A stretch of 17,646 nt of DNA from Cymbomonas tetramitiformis (GCA_001247695.2 LGRX02030256.1:1-17646); one strand, 5' to 3'; counted from the first letter of the stretch, positions 1 to 8,067 are shown. Notes: a model not told the origin generated them from the sequence alone. Program-made: numbers and translations.

Positions 1-630
1 GGAGGGGGATATTGGGTTGTTTTCAAAGTTTTAGTTTATACGTTCGTTCACGAAGATTGGGGATTATTATTTCCCCACCTGTACGTTTACGTACCCCCTA
101 TATAAACTAGGTCCTCATTCATGCAAATTCCTAGAAATGCTTGCAATGATTAGGCTACTACTTTTATGTCCCGATCCGCCAACGATCGACCTTTGGTCTT
201 AAAATAGAAATATAGTGATTACTGTTTTTAACGATGCCACAATGCATCCATATAAATATGGACATCTAAGTTGGGGCAGAGGCAAAGGATTTCTATGCCA
301 CGTGTATGGATAGCATTCACTGTTTCTGAATTCACGTTATATAAATCTCGGGCCATTTTGTTGTGCAATATCTATTTATAAGATCGCTTCCGGCGTAAGG
401 GTTATTGACAGCACACTGTTCAATGGTCACAACGGCATCGGCATTGTCCACTGTTCACGACACTTGAACGACTTGAGCGTAACGTTGCGTGCTTTTTTAT
501 ATAAATCAAATAATCAATTTATTCATGTTTATATTTTACATTATCCACTGATGACCTGAATTATATTATTGACGCAGTGGGAAGTGATTTGTAAAGTATG
601 TGCTGTGTCACGTAGTCACATGGCTGACAC
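1..630. repeat. AT-rich intergenic sequence beginning with a dispersed-repeat copy
   Basis: No plausible coding region is seen. Bases about 9-98 match 1207-1287 almost exactly in the same orientation. Both follow a G/A-rich tract; here only its last bases (GGAGGGGG) are inside the window. Bases about 101-148 recur inverted at about 1381-1428. Bases 541-590 contain, in reverse orientation, the GGTCATCAGTG(G)ATAATG block also seen near 14970. The rest (150-540) is AT-rich with several TATATAAA-like stretches but no recognisable gene or RNA. Confidence 0.6.
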
Positions 631-633
631 AAT

Positions 634-829
634 GGCTTCAATTCATATAATATGGATACAGCATACATAGTACAGCCTACGATTTGGGCGTCAATTTTTG
701 CACTGTTAAAAGGGCTGAATTTCATCCATCCTTCGTTTTATAGCATTTCTGCCGGCTGCTATTCAATACAAACCATAAATAGAGAAGTGTGTCACTGTAT
801 GCTGTATCCATATTATATGAATTGAAGCC
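634..829. repeat. Inverted-repeat (foldback/MITE-like) element
   Basis: A perfect 34-bp inverted repeat has its left arm at 634-667 (GGCTTCAATTCATATAAT...) and its right arm at 796-829. The 128 bp between contain one forward copy of the local GATTTGGGCGTCAATTTTTGCACTGTTAA module (about 684-712). No target-site duplication is obvious. Since the arms recur elsewhere in 1-1800 attached to the same module, this may be two opposed copies of one dispersed repeat rather than a discrete transposon. Confidence 0.55.
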
Positions 830-867
830 CGAGTGTATTGTAAATAAAAATTAAAACTTACCCAGCG

Positions 868-960
868 TGCGGTAGAAATGAGTAAGGTCACCCATGAATG
901 ACTGCGTTAATAATATAATTCAGGAAAGGGGGTTGGGGCGGAGCCCCCCAGCGGTATCCC
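868..960 (+). repeat. Dispersed repeat with GGGGCGGAGCCCCC motif, copy 1
   Basis: It begins near TACCCAGCGTG, continues through AAATGAGTAAGGTCACCCATGAATGAC, and ends near GGGGTTGGGGCGGAGCCCCC. A longer relative lies at 14874-15020, and part of the same family is inverted at 541-590. The GGGGCGGAGCCCCC core is self-complementary and could be a transposon end, but no complete element boundary is visible. Confidence 0.5.
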
Positions 961-961
961 C

Positions 962-1060
962 ACCCCGTTAACAGTGCGAATATTGACGCCCATATCGTAG
1001 GTTGTACACGACACAGTGTATGCTGTATGCATATTATATCAATTGAAGCTGAGTGTATTT
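962..1060 (-). repeat. Inverted copy of the local TACAGCATACG/ATTTGGGCGTCAA module
   Basis: Read on the minus strand this matches the modules at 651-735, 1289-1375, 1456-1552 and 1627-1727: a CTTCAATT block, ATACAGCATAC, TGTCGTGTACA, CCTACGAT, GGGCGTCAAT, then CACTGTTAA. Orientation is opposite to the other full copies, so large hairpins with them are possible. Confidence 0.6.
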
Positions 1061-1076
1061 TATATAAATATAGGGG

Positions 1077-1206
1077 GTTGGAGGGTGAAGGGGGGAGGGG
1101 GAGGGTGGGGGAGGGGGAGGGGGGGGAGGGGGAGGGGGGAGGGGGAGGTGGGTGAGGGGTGGAGGGTGGGGGAGGGGGAGGGGGGGGGAGGGAGGGGGAG
1201 GGGGGT
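1077..1206 (+). repeat. G/A homopurine tract, G-quadruplex/triplex-prone
   Basis: About 130 bp in which nearly every plus-strand base is G or A, with a few T. It is built from GGGGGA and GGGGGGA units with runs of up to nine G. Such DNA can form G-quadruplexes on the plus strand and triplexes when mirror-symmetric. Reading frames through it (proline-rich on the minus strand, glycine/arginine-rich on the plus strand) are artefacts of composition. The window itself begins at the end of a similar tract followed by the same flank, so a tract-plus-flank unit of about 1.2 kb is repeated. Confidence 0.8.
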
Positions 1207-1287
1207 ATTGTTTTCAAAGTTTTAGTTTATACGTTCGTTCACGAAGATTGGGGATTATTTTTCCCCACCTGTACGTTTACGTACCCT
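1207..1287 (+). repeat. Direct repeat of window start (copy 2)
   Basis: This matches bases about 9-98: a TTTTCAAAGTTTTAGTTTAT block, then ACGTTCGTTCACGAAGATTGG, GGATTATT, TTCCCCACCTGTACGTTTAC and GTACCC. In both copies the left neighbour is a G/A tract. After the shared part the copies diverge: copy 1 runs into TATAAACTAGGTCCTC, whereas copy 2 runs into a TACAGCATACG module. Confidence 0.75.
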
Positions 1288-1288
1288 A

Positions 1289-1793
1289 TATAATATGGAT
1301 ACAGCATACGCTGTCGTGTACAGCCTACGATTTGGGCGTCAATTTTTGCACTGTTAAAAGCACTGAATTTCATCCGTCCTTGCAAGCATTTCTGGGATTT
1401 GGCAAGAATGAGGACCTAGTTTATATATGCAAAATTATTCCAAAACTTTTATTTACAATACACTCGGGCTTCAATTGAATACAGCATACGTTGTCGTGTA
1501 CAGCCTACGATTTGGGCGTCAATTTTTGCACTGTTAAAAGCACTGAATTTTCCTCGATTTTTCAAAAGAGGGGGAATCTTCGATTTCATCTCCGATTTTT
1601 TCCCCAATATGCATTTGATACACAATGGCTTCAATTCATATAATATGGATATAGCATACGTAGTACAGCATACGATTTGGGCGTCAAAAACGCACTGTTA
1701 ATTCGCACTGTTAAATCACTGAATTTTTCCCGATTTTTCAAAAGAGGGGGAATCTTCGATTTCATCTCCGATTTTTCCCCCAATATAATCGTG
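1289..1793 (+). repeat. Three successive copies of the TACAGCATACG module
   Basis: Modules start near 1289, 1456 and 1627, each with ATACAGCATACG or ATAGCATACG, then TACAGC(C/A)TACGATTTGGGCGTCAA and a GCACTGTTAA block. The last two also share a downstream block (CGATTTTTCAAAAGAGGGGG, then AATCTTCGATTTCATCTCCG) at about 1555-1611 and 1731-1793, offset by about 176 bp. This suggests a local tandem duplication. No coding function is apparent. Confidence 0.65.
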
Positions 1794-1881
1794 TATAAGT
1801 AAAAAGACGTACGAAATTCCAATGTCTGTAGCTTTACCCTTAGGAATTCCTTACTTAGGTCGGCAGTTATTCCGACATAGG

Positions 1882-2041
1882 AAACTGATGGTTTTCTGAT
1901 CAGTGTAGGATGACAGGCAGTATGACTGTCATCCGGAGCAGATCTGAAAACTGAGGTTTTCTGATCAGTCGGAGGCATAAGAGGCCAGCTACGGACTGAG
2001 AGGGCCTCTTGCCGTGTTACTGTGGACTTGTGTGGACTTTC
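1882..2041 (+). repeat. Split direct repeat A1 (5' end of YR element)
   Basis: It is identical to A2 at 7908-8067. It contains two GTTTTCTGATCAG arms (1891-1903 and 1956-1968), a 9-bp stem hairpin (1908-1916 with 1926-1934, 9-nt loop) and an 8-bp stem (AAGAGGCC 1979-1986 with GGCCTCTT 2003-2010). These are plausible recombinase-binding and RNA-level signals. Downstream, at 2042-2110, three TTTTTGCAG/TTTTTACAG sites resemble 3' splice sites in the leader before gag. Confidence 0.9.
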
Positions 2042-2166
2042 ATCGACTGTTTAACTTTTTGCAGTTTACTGTCCGTTTTTGCAGTCTGTGTCCGTTTTTA
2101 CAGTTCTGTAACACCGCGTAAGCTTTTCAGTGCGCACATACTTTCAGTAGTATTCGTATATTGATT

Positions 2167-3021
2167 ATGGAGTGGTTCACCGACCCAATTTTGTGTCAAA
2201 GACGAATTGATGATTTGCAAGCGCAGCCAGCGTACGCGACCGCTTTTGCCGCTTTCCAAGATGGGGAGGACCTCTCGCAACCGCAAATGAAGTTGATTCG
2301 ACAAATGGAGAGAGCGACTGCCCGACTTGCTGAGCTTAAGGGACTGTCACAAGTAGCCTCAGGAGACCGTAAGCGTCCGTGGGAGGCAGCAGTAGATCTC
2401 ACTCAGCTTCCAGGGTCCGATCGCCTTGAGTTGACTCGCAACGATGATGGCAAGGACAAGGGACTCCGCAAACAGTTTTTGGAGACCCAGCACCACTTCG
2501 TGGCACACTCAGCGTCACAGTTGGCGCTTAATGACGCCAAGAAGGAATTGGAAGGTGTGGAGCTGCCTGAGAATGTCACTCTTGCTTTAGAATTCTTGTC
2601 TGAGACTGCGGAAAAAGGTGTGGCACGCGCCAAGGCACGCGCTAAAATTTTGGCCTTGGTTTCGGACAAAGGCCCTGAAGTGGGCTGGAAAATCTGCGAG
2701 AAACTTGAGCGTAAATCGTACGCTGACGATGAAGAGGACGAGAAGATAATGCGCAAAGCAGAGAACGAAGTTAAAGCTGGAAAAATTCACGCTGCCCAAG
2801 CTGCGGCTGCCAAGGGGCGAAACAAGGGCCTAGGCAGGGGTGCCTTTTCAGCTTCTCGTCCTTCTGCTCCTGGAGCACCTCCGCCACCGCCACCTGTTCA
2901 GGCAGGGCGTGGCAGTGCTGCAATGCAATGCTGGAATTGTAACGAGTGGGGACACCACCAAAACCAATGCTCGCAGCCGCGCCCGGCTGGCAGAGGCCGT
3001 GGCAGAGGATCGGACCGTTGA
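2167..3021 (+). CDS. gag: Gag-like nucleocapsid protein of YR retrotransposon
   Basis: A 284-residue reading frame if started at the first ATG (2167); the frame itself opens slightly earlier without another ATG. The N-terminal two thirds is charged and helix-prone with no domain I recognise. Around residues 230-250 there is an Ala/Pro linker with a proline run, followed by a CCHC zinc knuckle (C255-X2-C258-X4-H263-X4-C268) and a Gly/Arg-rich tail. A zinc knuckle plus basic RG tail is typical of retroelement Gag proteins, which package the RNA. It is the first gene after A1 and about 90 bp before the RT frame. The reading frame is intact. Expected to act in cytoplasmic ribonucleoprotein or virus-like particles (family inference). 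Confidence 0.8.
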   Translation: MEWFTDPILCQRRIDDLQAQPAYATAFAAFQDGEDLSQPQMKLIRQMERATARLAELKGLSQVASGDRKRPWEAAVDLTQLPGSDRLELTRNDDGKDKGLRKQFLETQHHFVAHSASQLALNDAKKELEGVELPENVTLALEFLSETAEKGVARAKARAKILALVSDKGPEVGWKICEKLERKSYADDEEDEKIMRKAENEVKAGKIHAAQAAAAKGRNKGLGRGAFSASRPSAPGAPPPPPPVQAGRGSAAMQCWNCNEWGHHQNQCSQPRPAGRGRGRGSDR

Positions 3022-3114
3022 ATTGTTAAAAATGTAGAGCCACGAAGGCCAGTACTGTCAGCTTAAGCGGAATGCTTAACAGTTGAGGTGGAATGCCCAA
3101 CTTAAATGTAATTT

Positions 3115-4038
3115 GTGGGGACGAACCCTAAATTTGTAATGAATCTTGGCCCGCGGGCTGTTGTTCCTTGTGTTCCAGGTTCTGAATTCTCTGAGGAAGA
3201 GCTTGTCGAGGCCATACCCTTGTGTGAACAGGGCGTTCCGGTGCCCCGTGTTGCGGGGAGACTTAGGGAACGAGCACCCTTTTGGCGGACCTTTGTCCGC
3301 TCTTCGTATGTGATGTCTTGGATTGAGAGAGGGTTTAACTTGAAGTTTAAAGATGGCAGGGCTCCGCCCCGAGTACACTTGGCTAACCACGTGTCAGCTG
3401 TTAGGCACGCCACCTTCGTTACTGACGCTGTGCAGGAGTGTGTCCTTATGGGCGCCCTGAGAGAGGTGCCCAGCAAGCCGCGGGTTGTACTGCCTTTAAT
3501 GGTAGACGACTCTCGGGACAAGCTAAGGCTAATTTTCAACGGTAAGTGGCTCAATGCCTTTCTGATCTTTCCGAAGTTCAAGTATGAGCACCTGCAACCT
3601 TTTGTAGACCTGCTTAGGAGGGGTGACGGGCTGTTTTACTTTGACTATAAGTCAGGGTATTACCACGTAGACCTCCACGAGATGTCTCGTACATATGTTG
3701 TTGTTGAGTGGCAGGGCAGATTCTTTGAGTTCTGTGTGTTGCCGTTTGGTCTAGCCCCAGCTTGCTGGGTGTTTACGAAGATCAACAAGGAGCTCGTAGG
3801 TAAGTGGCGGGGTCTCGGGTTCCGTGTGCACCCCTACGTGGACGACTTTGCCTTTGTTGTGAGGGCTCCTACACTCACGGACCCTTCGGCTTTGGCTGTG
3901 TTGTCCCGTATTATGCGGGACGTGCGGGAGGCAGGCTGGCTCGTGTCAGAGTCTAAGTCTCAGCTGTTTTTCACACGGGCCCTTGTGCATATAGGCATAG
4001 GCATAGACCTGGAGGGGGGGGGTCTTGTTCGTGCCTGA
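3115..4038 (+). CDS. Reverse transcriptase part of YR-element pol (frameshifted)
   Basis: The frame opens at 3112; the first ATG is 3139 and residues here are numbered from 3115. Reverse-transcriptase motifs appear in order: RLIFNGKWLN (138-147), FYFDYKSGYYHVDL with catalytic D177, LPFGLAPA (209-216), YVDD (241-244, the catalytic pair) and HIGIGIDL near the end. This is the Ty3/DIRS type of RT, which copies element RNA to DNA. The frame runs into a nine-G run (4014-4022) and stops at 4036. The expected continuation (VLFVPEKALSKI...) is in the +1 frame from 4022, so one extra G is the simplest explanation. A second shift before 4150 is needed to reach the RNase H frame. No protease domain is seen, as usual for DIRS/PAT elements. 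Confidence 0.85.
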   Translation: MGTNPKFVMNLGPRAVVPCVPGSEFSEEELVEAIPLCEQGVPVPRVAGRLRERAPFWRTFVRSSYVMSWIERGFNLKFKDGRAPPRVHLANHVSAVRHATFVTDAVQECVLMGALREVPSKPRVVLPLMVDDSRDKLRLIFNGKWLNAFLIFPKFKYEHLQPFVDLLRRGDGLFYFDYKSGYYHVDLHEMSRTYVVVEWQGRFFEFCVLPFGLAPACWVFTKINKELVGKWRGLGFRVHPYVDDFAFVVRAPTLTDPSALAVLSRIMRDVREAGWLVSESKSQLFFTRALVHIGIGIDLEGGGLVRA

Positions 4039-4136
4039 AAAGGCTTTGAGCAAGATCCGTGCTTGTGTGTCAGACTTGTTGAGGCTGTTTCATAGGCTGC
4101 CTCTGAGGCTTGTGGCTAAGTTTGCAGGCTTAGTTA

Positions 4137-5321
4137 ATGCACAGTGGTTACTTTGTACTAGGGGGTGTCACTAGATTGTATGCTAGGGCGGCTGCAGTAC
4201 TCATAGCCGACACCCTGACGTGGGGCTCGTGGGCTTCTCATGTCCCGGGCACTGATGCTCTTCGGGCAGAGCTGGAGTTTTGGCTGACAGACGGATTTCG
4301 TAGGCATCAGAGAGGCATTTGGGAGCCCAGGGGGGCGGGGCTTCAGCTGGAGACAGTCCATGCGGACACCTCTGAGGTGGCATGGGGTTCCTGGCTAGAG
4401 CAGTCCTTTGGGGGACCTGAGTTGCTTGGCCACAGTTATCTGACCATGTCGGACAGACTGAAGTCATCCACTCTCAGGGAGCTCAGGGGCATTTTTGACT
4501 CTCTCCGAGCATTTGATGTGGCTGGCAGGCTGAGAGGGAAGAGGGTGCTTGTCATTTGTGACAACCAGGCTGTGCATTTTGTCATTGAGTCTGGCAGCAG
4601 GCATCAGGAGCTTCAGGAGCTGGCTTTAGCGGTGCATGATTTCTGTGCTGACCACGGGGTGGTTTTGTCCTCCCTTTGGATGCCCAGGGAGTTTGAGGCC
4701 CGGGCAGATGCCCTGTCCAAGATCAAGGACCATGATGACTGGATGGTCAACCCGGCAATCTTTCAGTGGGCTGACCCATGGATTGCCGGGGGGTGGAGGC
4801 ACACCCGGGACAGGTTTGCAACTGACAAGAATTGTCTTGTTTTTGACAGTGCAGGTGCCCCCTCCTTCAACAGTGCTTGGCACTGTCCAGGTACGTCGGG
4901 GGTTGACACTTTCGGTCAGACGGACTGGCGGGAGCACGTCAACTGGTGCAATCCGCCTTTTCGGATGATCGGGAGGCTCCTGCTGTTTCTGCAGGCTGAG
5001 AGGGCTGCAGCCTCCATTGTGGCCCCGGTCCGGACTTTCCAGCCGTGGTGGGTCTTGCTGTGTCCCGACGGGGTTCACTTGGCAGACTGTGTGGTGCAGT
5101 GGACGGAGCTCCAGCCCTCTGCGGACACCTTCCTCCCTGGCCTCGGAAGGGCCAATGAAGGGGGTGTGGGCTTGCCTGACTTTCGGGTCCTCCTCTTGCG
5201 GGTCTCCTTCGATGAGAGGGAGCCTGCAGGCCCTGGTCCCCGCTGTACCTTGGGGGGTTGCATGGCTTGTGACTGGGGTAGGGGTATGAGATGGGGGCTG
5301 CCTTTCATGCAGGCATCATAG
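4137..5321 (+). CDS. RNase H and methyltransferase-like part of YR-element pol
   Basis: This frame continues pol after the frameshifts. RNase H is at about residues 70-195, with candidate catalytic acids D77 (VHADTSEVAWGSW), E115 (LRELRGIF), D142 (VICDNQAV) and D191 (EARADALSK); it would degrade the RNA strand during cDNA synthesis. Residues about 230-320 contain CPGTSGVDTFG and WCNPPF (NPPF 272-275). This matches the (D/N)PP(Y/F) layout of the DNA adenine-methyltransferase-like domain found after RNase H in DIRS/PAT elements. Whether it is enzymatically active is unknown. The ATG at 4137 is probably not a natural start: translation should enter from the RT frame via 4023-4147, where the +1-frame reading continues to GLVNAQW. 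The 3' end overlaps the recombinase frame by about 30 bases, a common arrangement in this class. Confidence 0.8.
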   Translation: MHSGYFVLGGVTRLYARAAAVLIADTLTWGSWASHVPGTDALRAELEFWLTDGFRRHQRGIWEPRGAGLQLETVHADTSEVAWGSWLEQSFGGPELLGHSYLTMSDRLKSSTLRELRGIFDSLRAFDVAGRLRGKRVLVICDNQAVHFVIESGSRHQELQELALAVHDFCADHGVVLSSLWMPREFEARADALSKIKDHDDWMVNPAIFQWADPWIAGGWRHTRDRFATDKNCLVFDSAGAPSFNSAWHCPGTSGVDTFGQTDWREHVNWCNPPFRMIGRLLLFLQAERAAASIVAPVRTFQPWWVLLCPDGVHLADCVVQWTELQPSADTFLPGLGRANEGGVGLPDFRVLLLRVSFDEREPAGPGPRCTLGGCMACDWGRGMRWGLPFMQAS

Positions 5322-5597
5322 GCACTGGGGAGCAGTGGGCTGGCCTGCAGTTCTCCGTGACGGACCCGCTGGAGATGCAGCTGCGGGCAGACATGCTGTT
5401 GGCGGTGTCTGGCACCCGTGAGGCTAGCACCATGCGGGGCTACTCTCGGGTGTTCGTACGGTACCAGGCTTTCTGTCAGGACCGTGACCCACCTAGGGTG
5501 CCTGTTCCTGCTGACCCGGTCACGGTGGCTATGTACTTACAGTACATAGCCAATGCAGCCAGGACCTTCTCTGTGGTGAAGACCGCTTCGGCTATTG

Positions 5598-6671
5598 CCT
5601 ATTCTAAAAATATTACGGTGGGTATACCCACCGTAATTCGAAACTTTGCATGCTTGTACCGACCGCGCAAGTAGGCTGCGGGTGTCAAACCTATGAATTT
5701 TCTGTGTCCCAAGAGGTTGATTAAAGGCTGGAAAACTTAATTTGCACGACTCCGATAAGTTTTGGCCAAATGTCACACCCTTGAAGTTGGAGAAAGTACG
5801 GTGGGTAGGAATTATCCCTTACGGTGGGTATACACGATTAACGTTATTTGTAGACTCCTGGAGCTAGGTATAATATCGAGATACTTATTTTTTCGTTGTT
5901 TACTTTGATTTTGGTATATGACCGACGTACCTTGGGGTACACATGAGCTGCCGCCTCGCGGACCTCCACATATCGCACGTTCAAAATCAGGTAGCATGCA
6001 CACCAAAAAGATGATATTCACACTGCTGTATTACAGGTGCACCACCGTTATTTCCTAAACTACGGCGCTGCATTCCTTGGTGATTACCTCGAGGCCGGGC
6101 TCTCTCAACTGGGTCCTGGTTCTCGACTTAGACTAAAGCTCGACTCGCGGGGTTTGTAGAAGGACGAGCGGTCACGTCAGAGGAGGGCGTTTGGGGCGGA
6201 TCCCCCACCAAATATTCAAGAACAAAGTCCTCGCCCTTCTCAGGGTTATCTCCATCCAATTCGAACGTGATCCCGTATCGTTTTCCCGAGGGCTTCGCCG
6301 CGTCATATGACGTCACCACCGTTTCGAGAGGGTGCTGTTAGGGGTCCTCGCAAATATCTTAAAACTTTTGAATAGCACATTCCCTTCCACAAGCCCCGGC
6401 GGGCACGAGCAGCGTGCGACCTACCAAAAGCTCATTGAAGCTCATTGTTTTTAGGTTTTCTGAGTTTGGGTTTCGCTTTTTCTCACCGATAAGCCATTTC
6501 TGGCGCATGTGGAGGCTCCATAGAGGTTTATTGGAGTGTCTAGAACAAGTTGGCCACTGGTGACATGCCGTGATTCGCAGCCAATCAGCGGGAATTGTTA
6601 ATACCCTTCGGGCGGGTATACCCACCGTAAGCACCTCTTACGGTGGGTATACCCACCCTTCGTAGAATAGG
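5598..6671. mobile_element. 1074-bp DNA-transposon-like insertion in recombinase gene
   Basis: Outer inverted ends are CCTATTCTA (5598-5606) and TAGAATAGG (6663-6671). Just inside is a perfect 20-bp inverted repeat GGTGGGTATACCCACCGTAA (5617-5636 and 6638-6657), itself mostly palindromic. Further GGTGGGTA-type copies lie near 5800-5835 and 6611-6630. The flanks are GGCTATTG (5590-5597) and CACTATGG (6672-6679), an imperfect 8-bp duplication (five of eight match). Excising the element with one copy restores the recombinase frame exactly, which supports these boundaries. No transposase is visible, so it is non-autonomous. Family unknown; 8-bp duplications occur in hAT, P and Merlin groups. Confidence 0.75.
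6128..6337 (-). other. Short uncharacterised reading frame inside the 1074-bp insertion
   Basis: On the minus strand a frame is open from just after the stop at 6338-6340 to a stop at 6128. It has no ATG: the first possible starts are GTG codons at 6319-6314. The translated text (e.g. YGITFELDGDNPEKGEDFVL) looks protein-like, with balanced acidic and hydrophobic residues, unlike shadow frames nearby. It could be a captured host-gene exon fragment or chance. It overlaps a GGGGCGGATCCCCC motif at about 6193-6206. Confidence 0.25.
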
Positions 6672-7321
6672 CACTATGGTTTTCACTGCTCATGATTTGG
6701 CTCTGGTCCCGGCAGACCGGAACCCCACCTCTCATCGGCTGGTGGCCGCGGTGCGGGAGGCAGCCCACAGGAGGCTGGGGGACAGGCGGCTCAACAGGAA
6801 GGAGCCGCTGGAGTTTGCATTTGTACAGAGTGGTGCTCGTTGCTGGTTGATGCTGGGAGGTGTCACTCGGCAGATGTTTGCTACACTGGGTTTGGACATG
6901 TGGACAGGCTTCTGGCGGTATGACTGTGCGGAGAAGGTGAGACTGCGGGATATGAAGTTCTGTGAGACCCACATGACCACCTTCCTCGAGAAGCGGAAGA
7001 CGGACAAGTACAGGTATGGTCAGCTGGTGGAGGTTGCCCGGGCGGCGGAGGGGCAGCCTTTGTGCCCAGTGGAGGTCAGTCAGAGGTGGGTCGACACTCA
7101 GATTGCACGGGGAGTGCAGCCCGACGAGCCCCTGTTTCAGCAGATTGATGGCAGGCGGTTTCAGCGGGACCCGTCGGCTGACTGCCTGACGGGGAAGAGG
7201 CTGGACTACCCTCAGCCGAGGAGGTACCTGTTCAGGATGCTGGGTGAGGCTTCTGGCTTGGACCCCGATGCTCTGAGGCAGCTGTATGGGACCCAGTCCC
7301 TGCGGTCTGGTGGGGCTACGG

Positions 7322-7600
7322 CAGGGAACATATCAAACATTTATGTCGTACGGCCAACACTCAAAATTTCCATCGGCCAAATTTCGGCCATCCCGGCCAA
7401 AATCCAAAATTGCCCGCCGCAGGCGTAAAATTTTAATTTTATGTATGGCAATATCATAAAAATCGCAAATTTTCGGGGGAATTTTCAAAATTTTACATAA
7501 TTCGTTTCGGCCAACAAGCAAAAGCACACTCGGCCAAACCTCGGCCACAGCCCTCATCGTACGGCCACAGACCGGCCATAGGGGGTTGATATGTTCCCTG
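7322..7600. mobile_element. hAT-type MITE (279 bp)
   Basis: Terminal inverted repeats are perfect for 15 bp: CAGGGAACATATCAA (7322-7336) and its complement (7586-7600). A perfect 8-bp target duplication GGCTACGG flanks it (7314-7321 and 7601-7608). CAGGG ends and 8-bp duplications are the hallmark of hAT transposons. The motif CGGCCA occurs nine times: four copies within 7351-7399 and five within 7508-7578, none in the middle. This resembles the subterminal transposase-binding repeats of hAT elements. There is no coding capacity. Perfect ends and duplication indicate a recent insertion. Confidence 0.9.
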
Positions 7601-7829
7601 GGCTACGGCGGTGGCTGCGGCTGACCAGGTTACTGATTTCGAGTTCAATCAGTACGGTGGCTGGAGCTCGTCGGCGGCTGCGGCCACCTACAAAGCTACC
7701 AACCTCAACCGCAGGCTGGCGGTGTCCAGAAGCATGCCCCATGCTCAGCAGAGTAGGCGGCCTTTCTTGTCTGATTGCTTGTTGTTGTCATGCATTACAT
7801 GTGCACTGCTTTGTGGTGATCTTTGTGTG

Positions 7830-7911
7830 CTTGCACCGGCCGGGTTCCATTCACATATGTGTCATATGTGTCATGCAAGCTGGGCTATGTAGCCGCAGCT
7901 GATTAGAAAAC
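7830..7911 (+). repeat. Split direct repeat B1
   Basis: Identical over 82 bp to B2 at 8652-8733 and directly abutting A2, sharing AAAC with it. It contains two CATATGTGT repeats and ends in CTGATTAGAAAAC, the left arm of the inferred recombinase core site. Confidence 0.9.
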
Positions 7912-7929
7912 TGATGGTTTTCTGATCAG
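7899..7929. promoter_or_regulatory. Candidate tyrosine-recombinase core site at the B1-A2 junction
   Basis: Left arm CTGATTAGAAAAC (7899-7911), spacer TGATG (7912-7916), right arm GTTTTCTGATCAG (7917-7929). The arms are inverted and match at 12 of 13 positions. Two ~13-bp inverted arms around a short spacer is the classic core-site layout for tyrosine recombinases. The junction equals what a circular copy (B end joined to A start) would contain. Confidence 0.6.
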
Positions 7930-8067
7930 TGTAGGATGACAGGCAGTATGACTGTCATCCGGAGCAGATCTGAAAACTGAGGTTTTCTGATCAGTCGGAG
8001 GCATAAGAGGCCAGCTACGGACTGAGAGGGCCTCTTGCCGTGTTACTGTGGACTTGTGTGGACTTTC
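7908..8067 (+). repeat. Split direct repeat A2
   Basis: An identical 160-bp copy of A1 (1882-2041), including both hairpins and both GTTTTCTGATCAG arms (7917-7929 and 7982-7994). It lies inside the predicted recombinase intron; the intron's pyrimidine tract starts where A2 ends. Confidence 0.9.

Noticed and set aside
888..1217. Proline-rich minus-strand reading frame
   Set aside because: It is the complement of the G/A tract; composition, not coding, explains it.
7314..7608. AT-rich insert considered as an intron of the recombinase gene
   Set aside because: It has perfect inverted ends and an 8-bp target duplication, which mark a transposon; no GT-AG borders fit the frame.
7611..7892. Cys-rich recombinase C-terminus reading into B1
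   Set aside because: It ends in non-coding repeat B1, whose identical copy B2 gives a similar chance ending at 8714; the spliced alternative gives a better frame.
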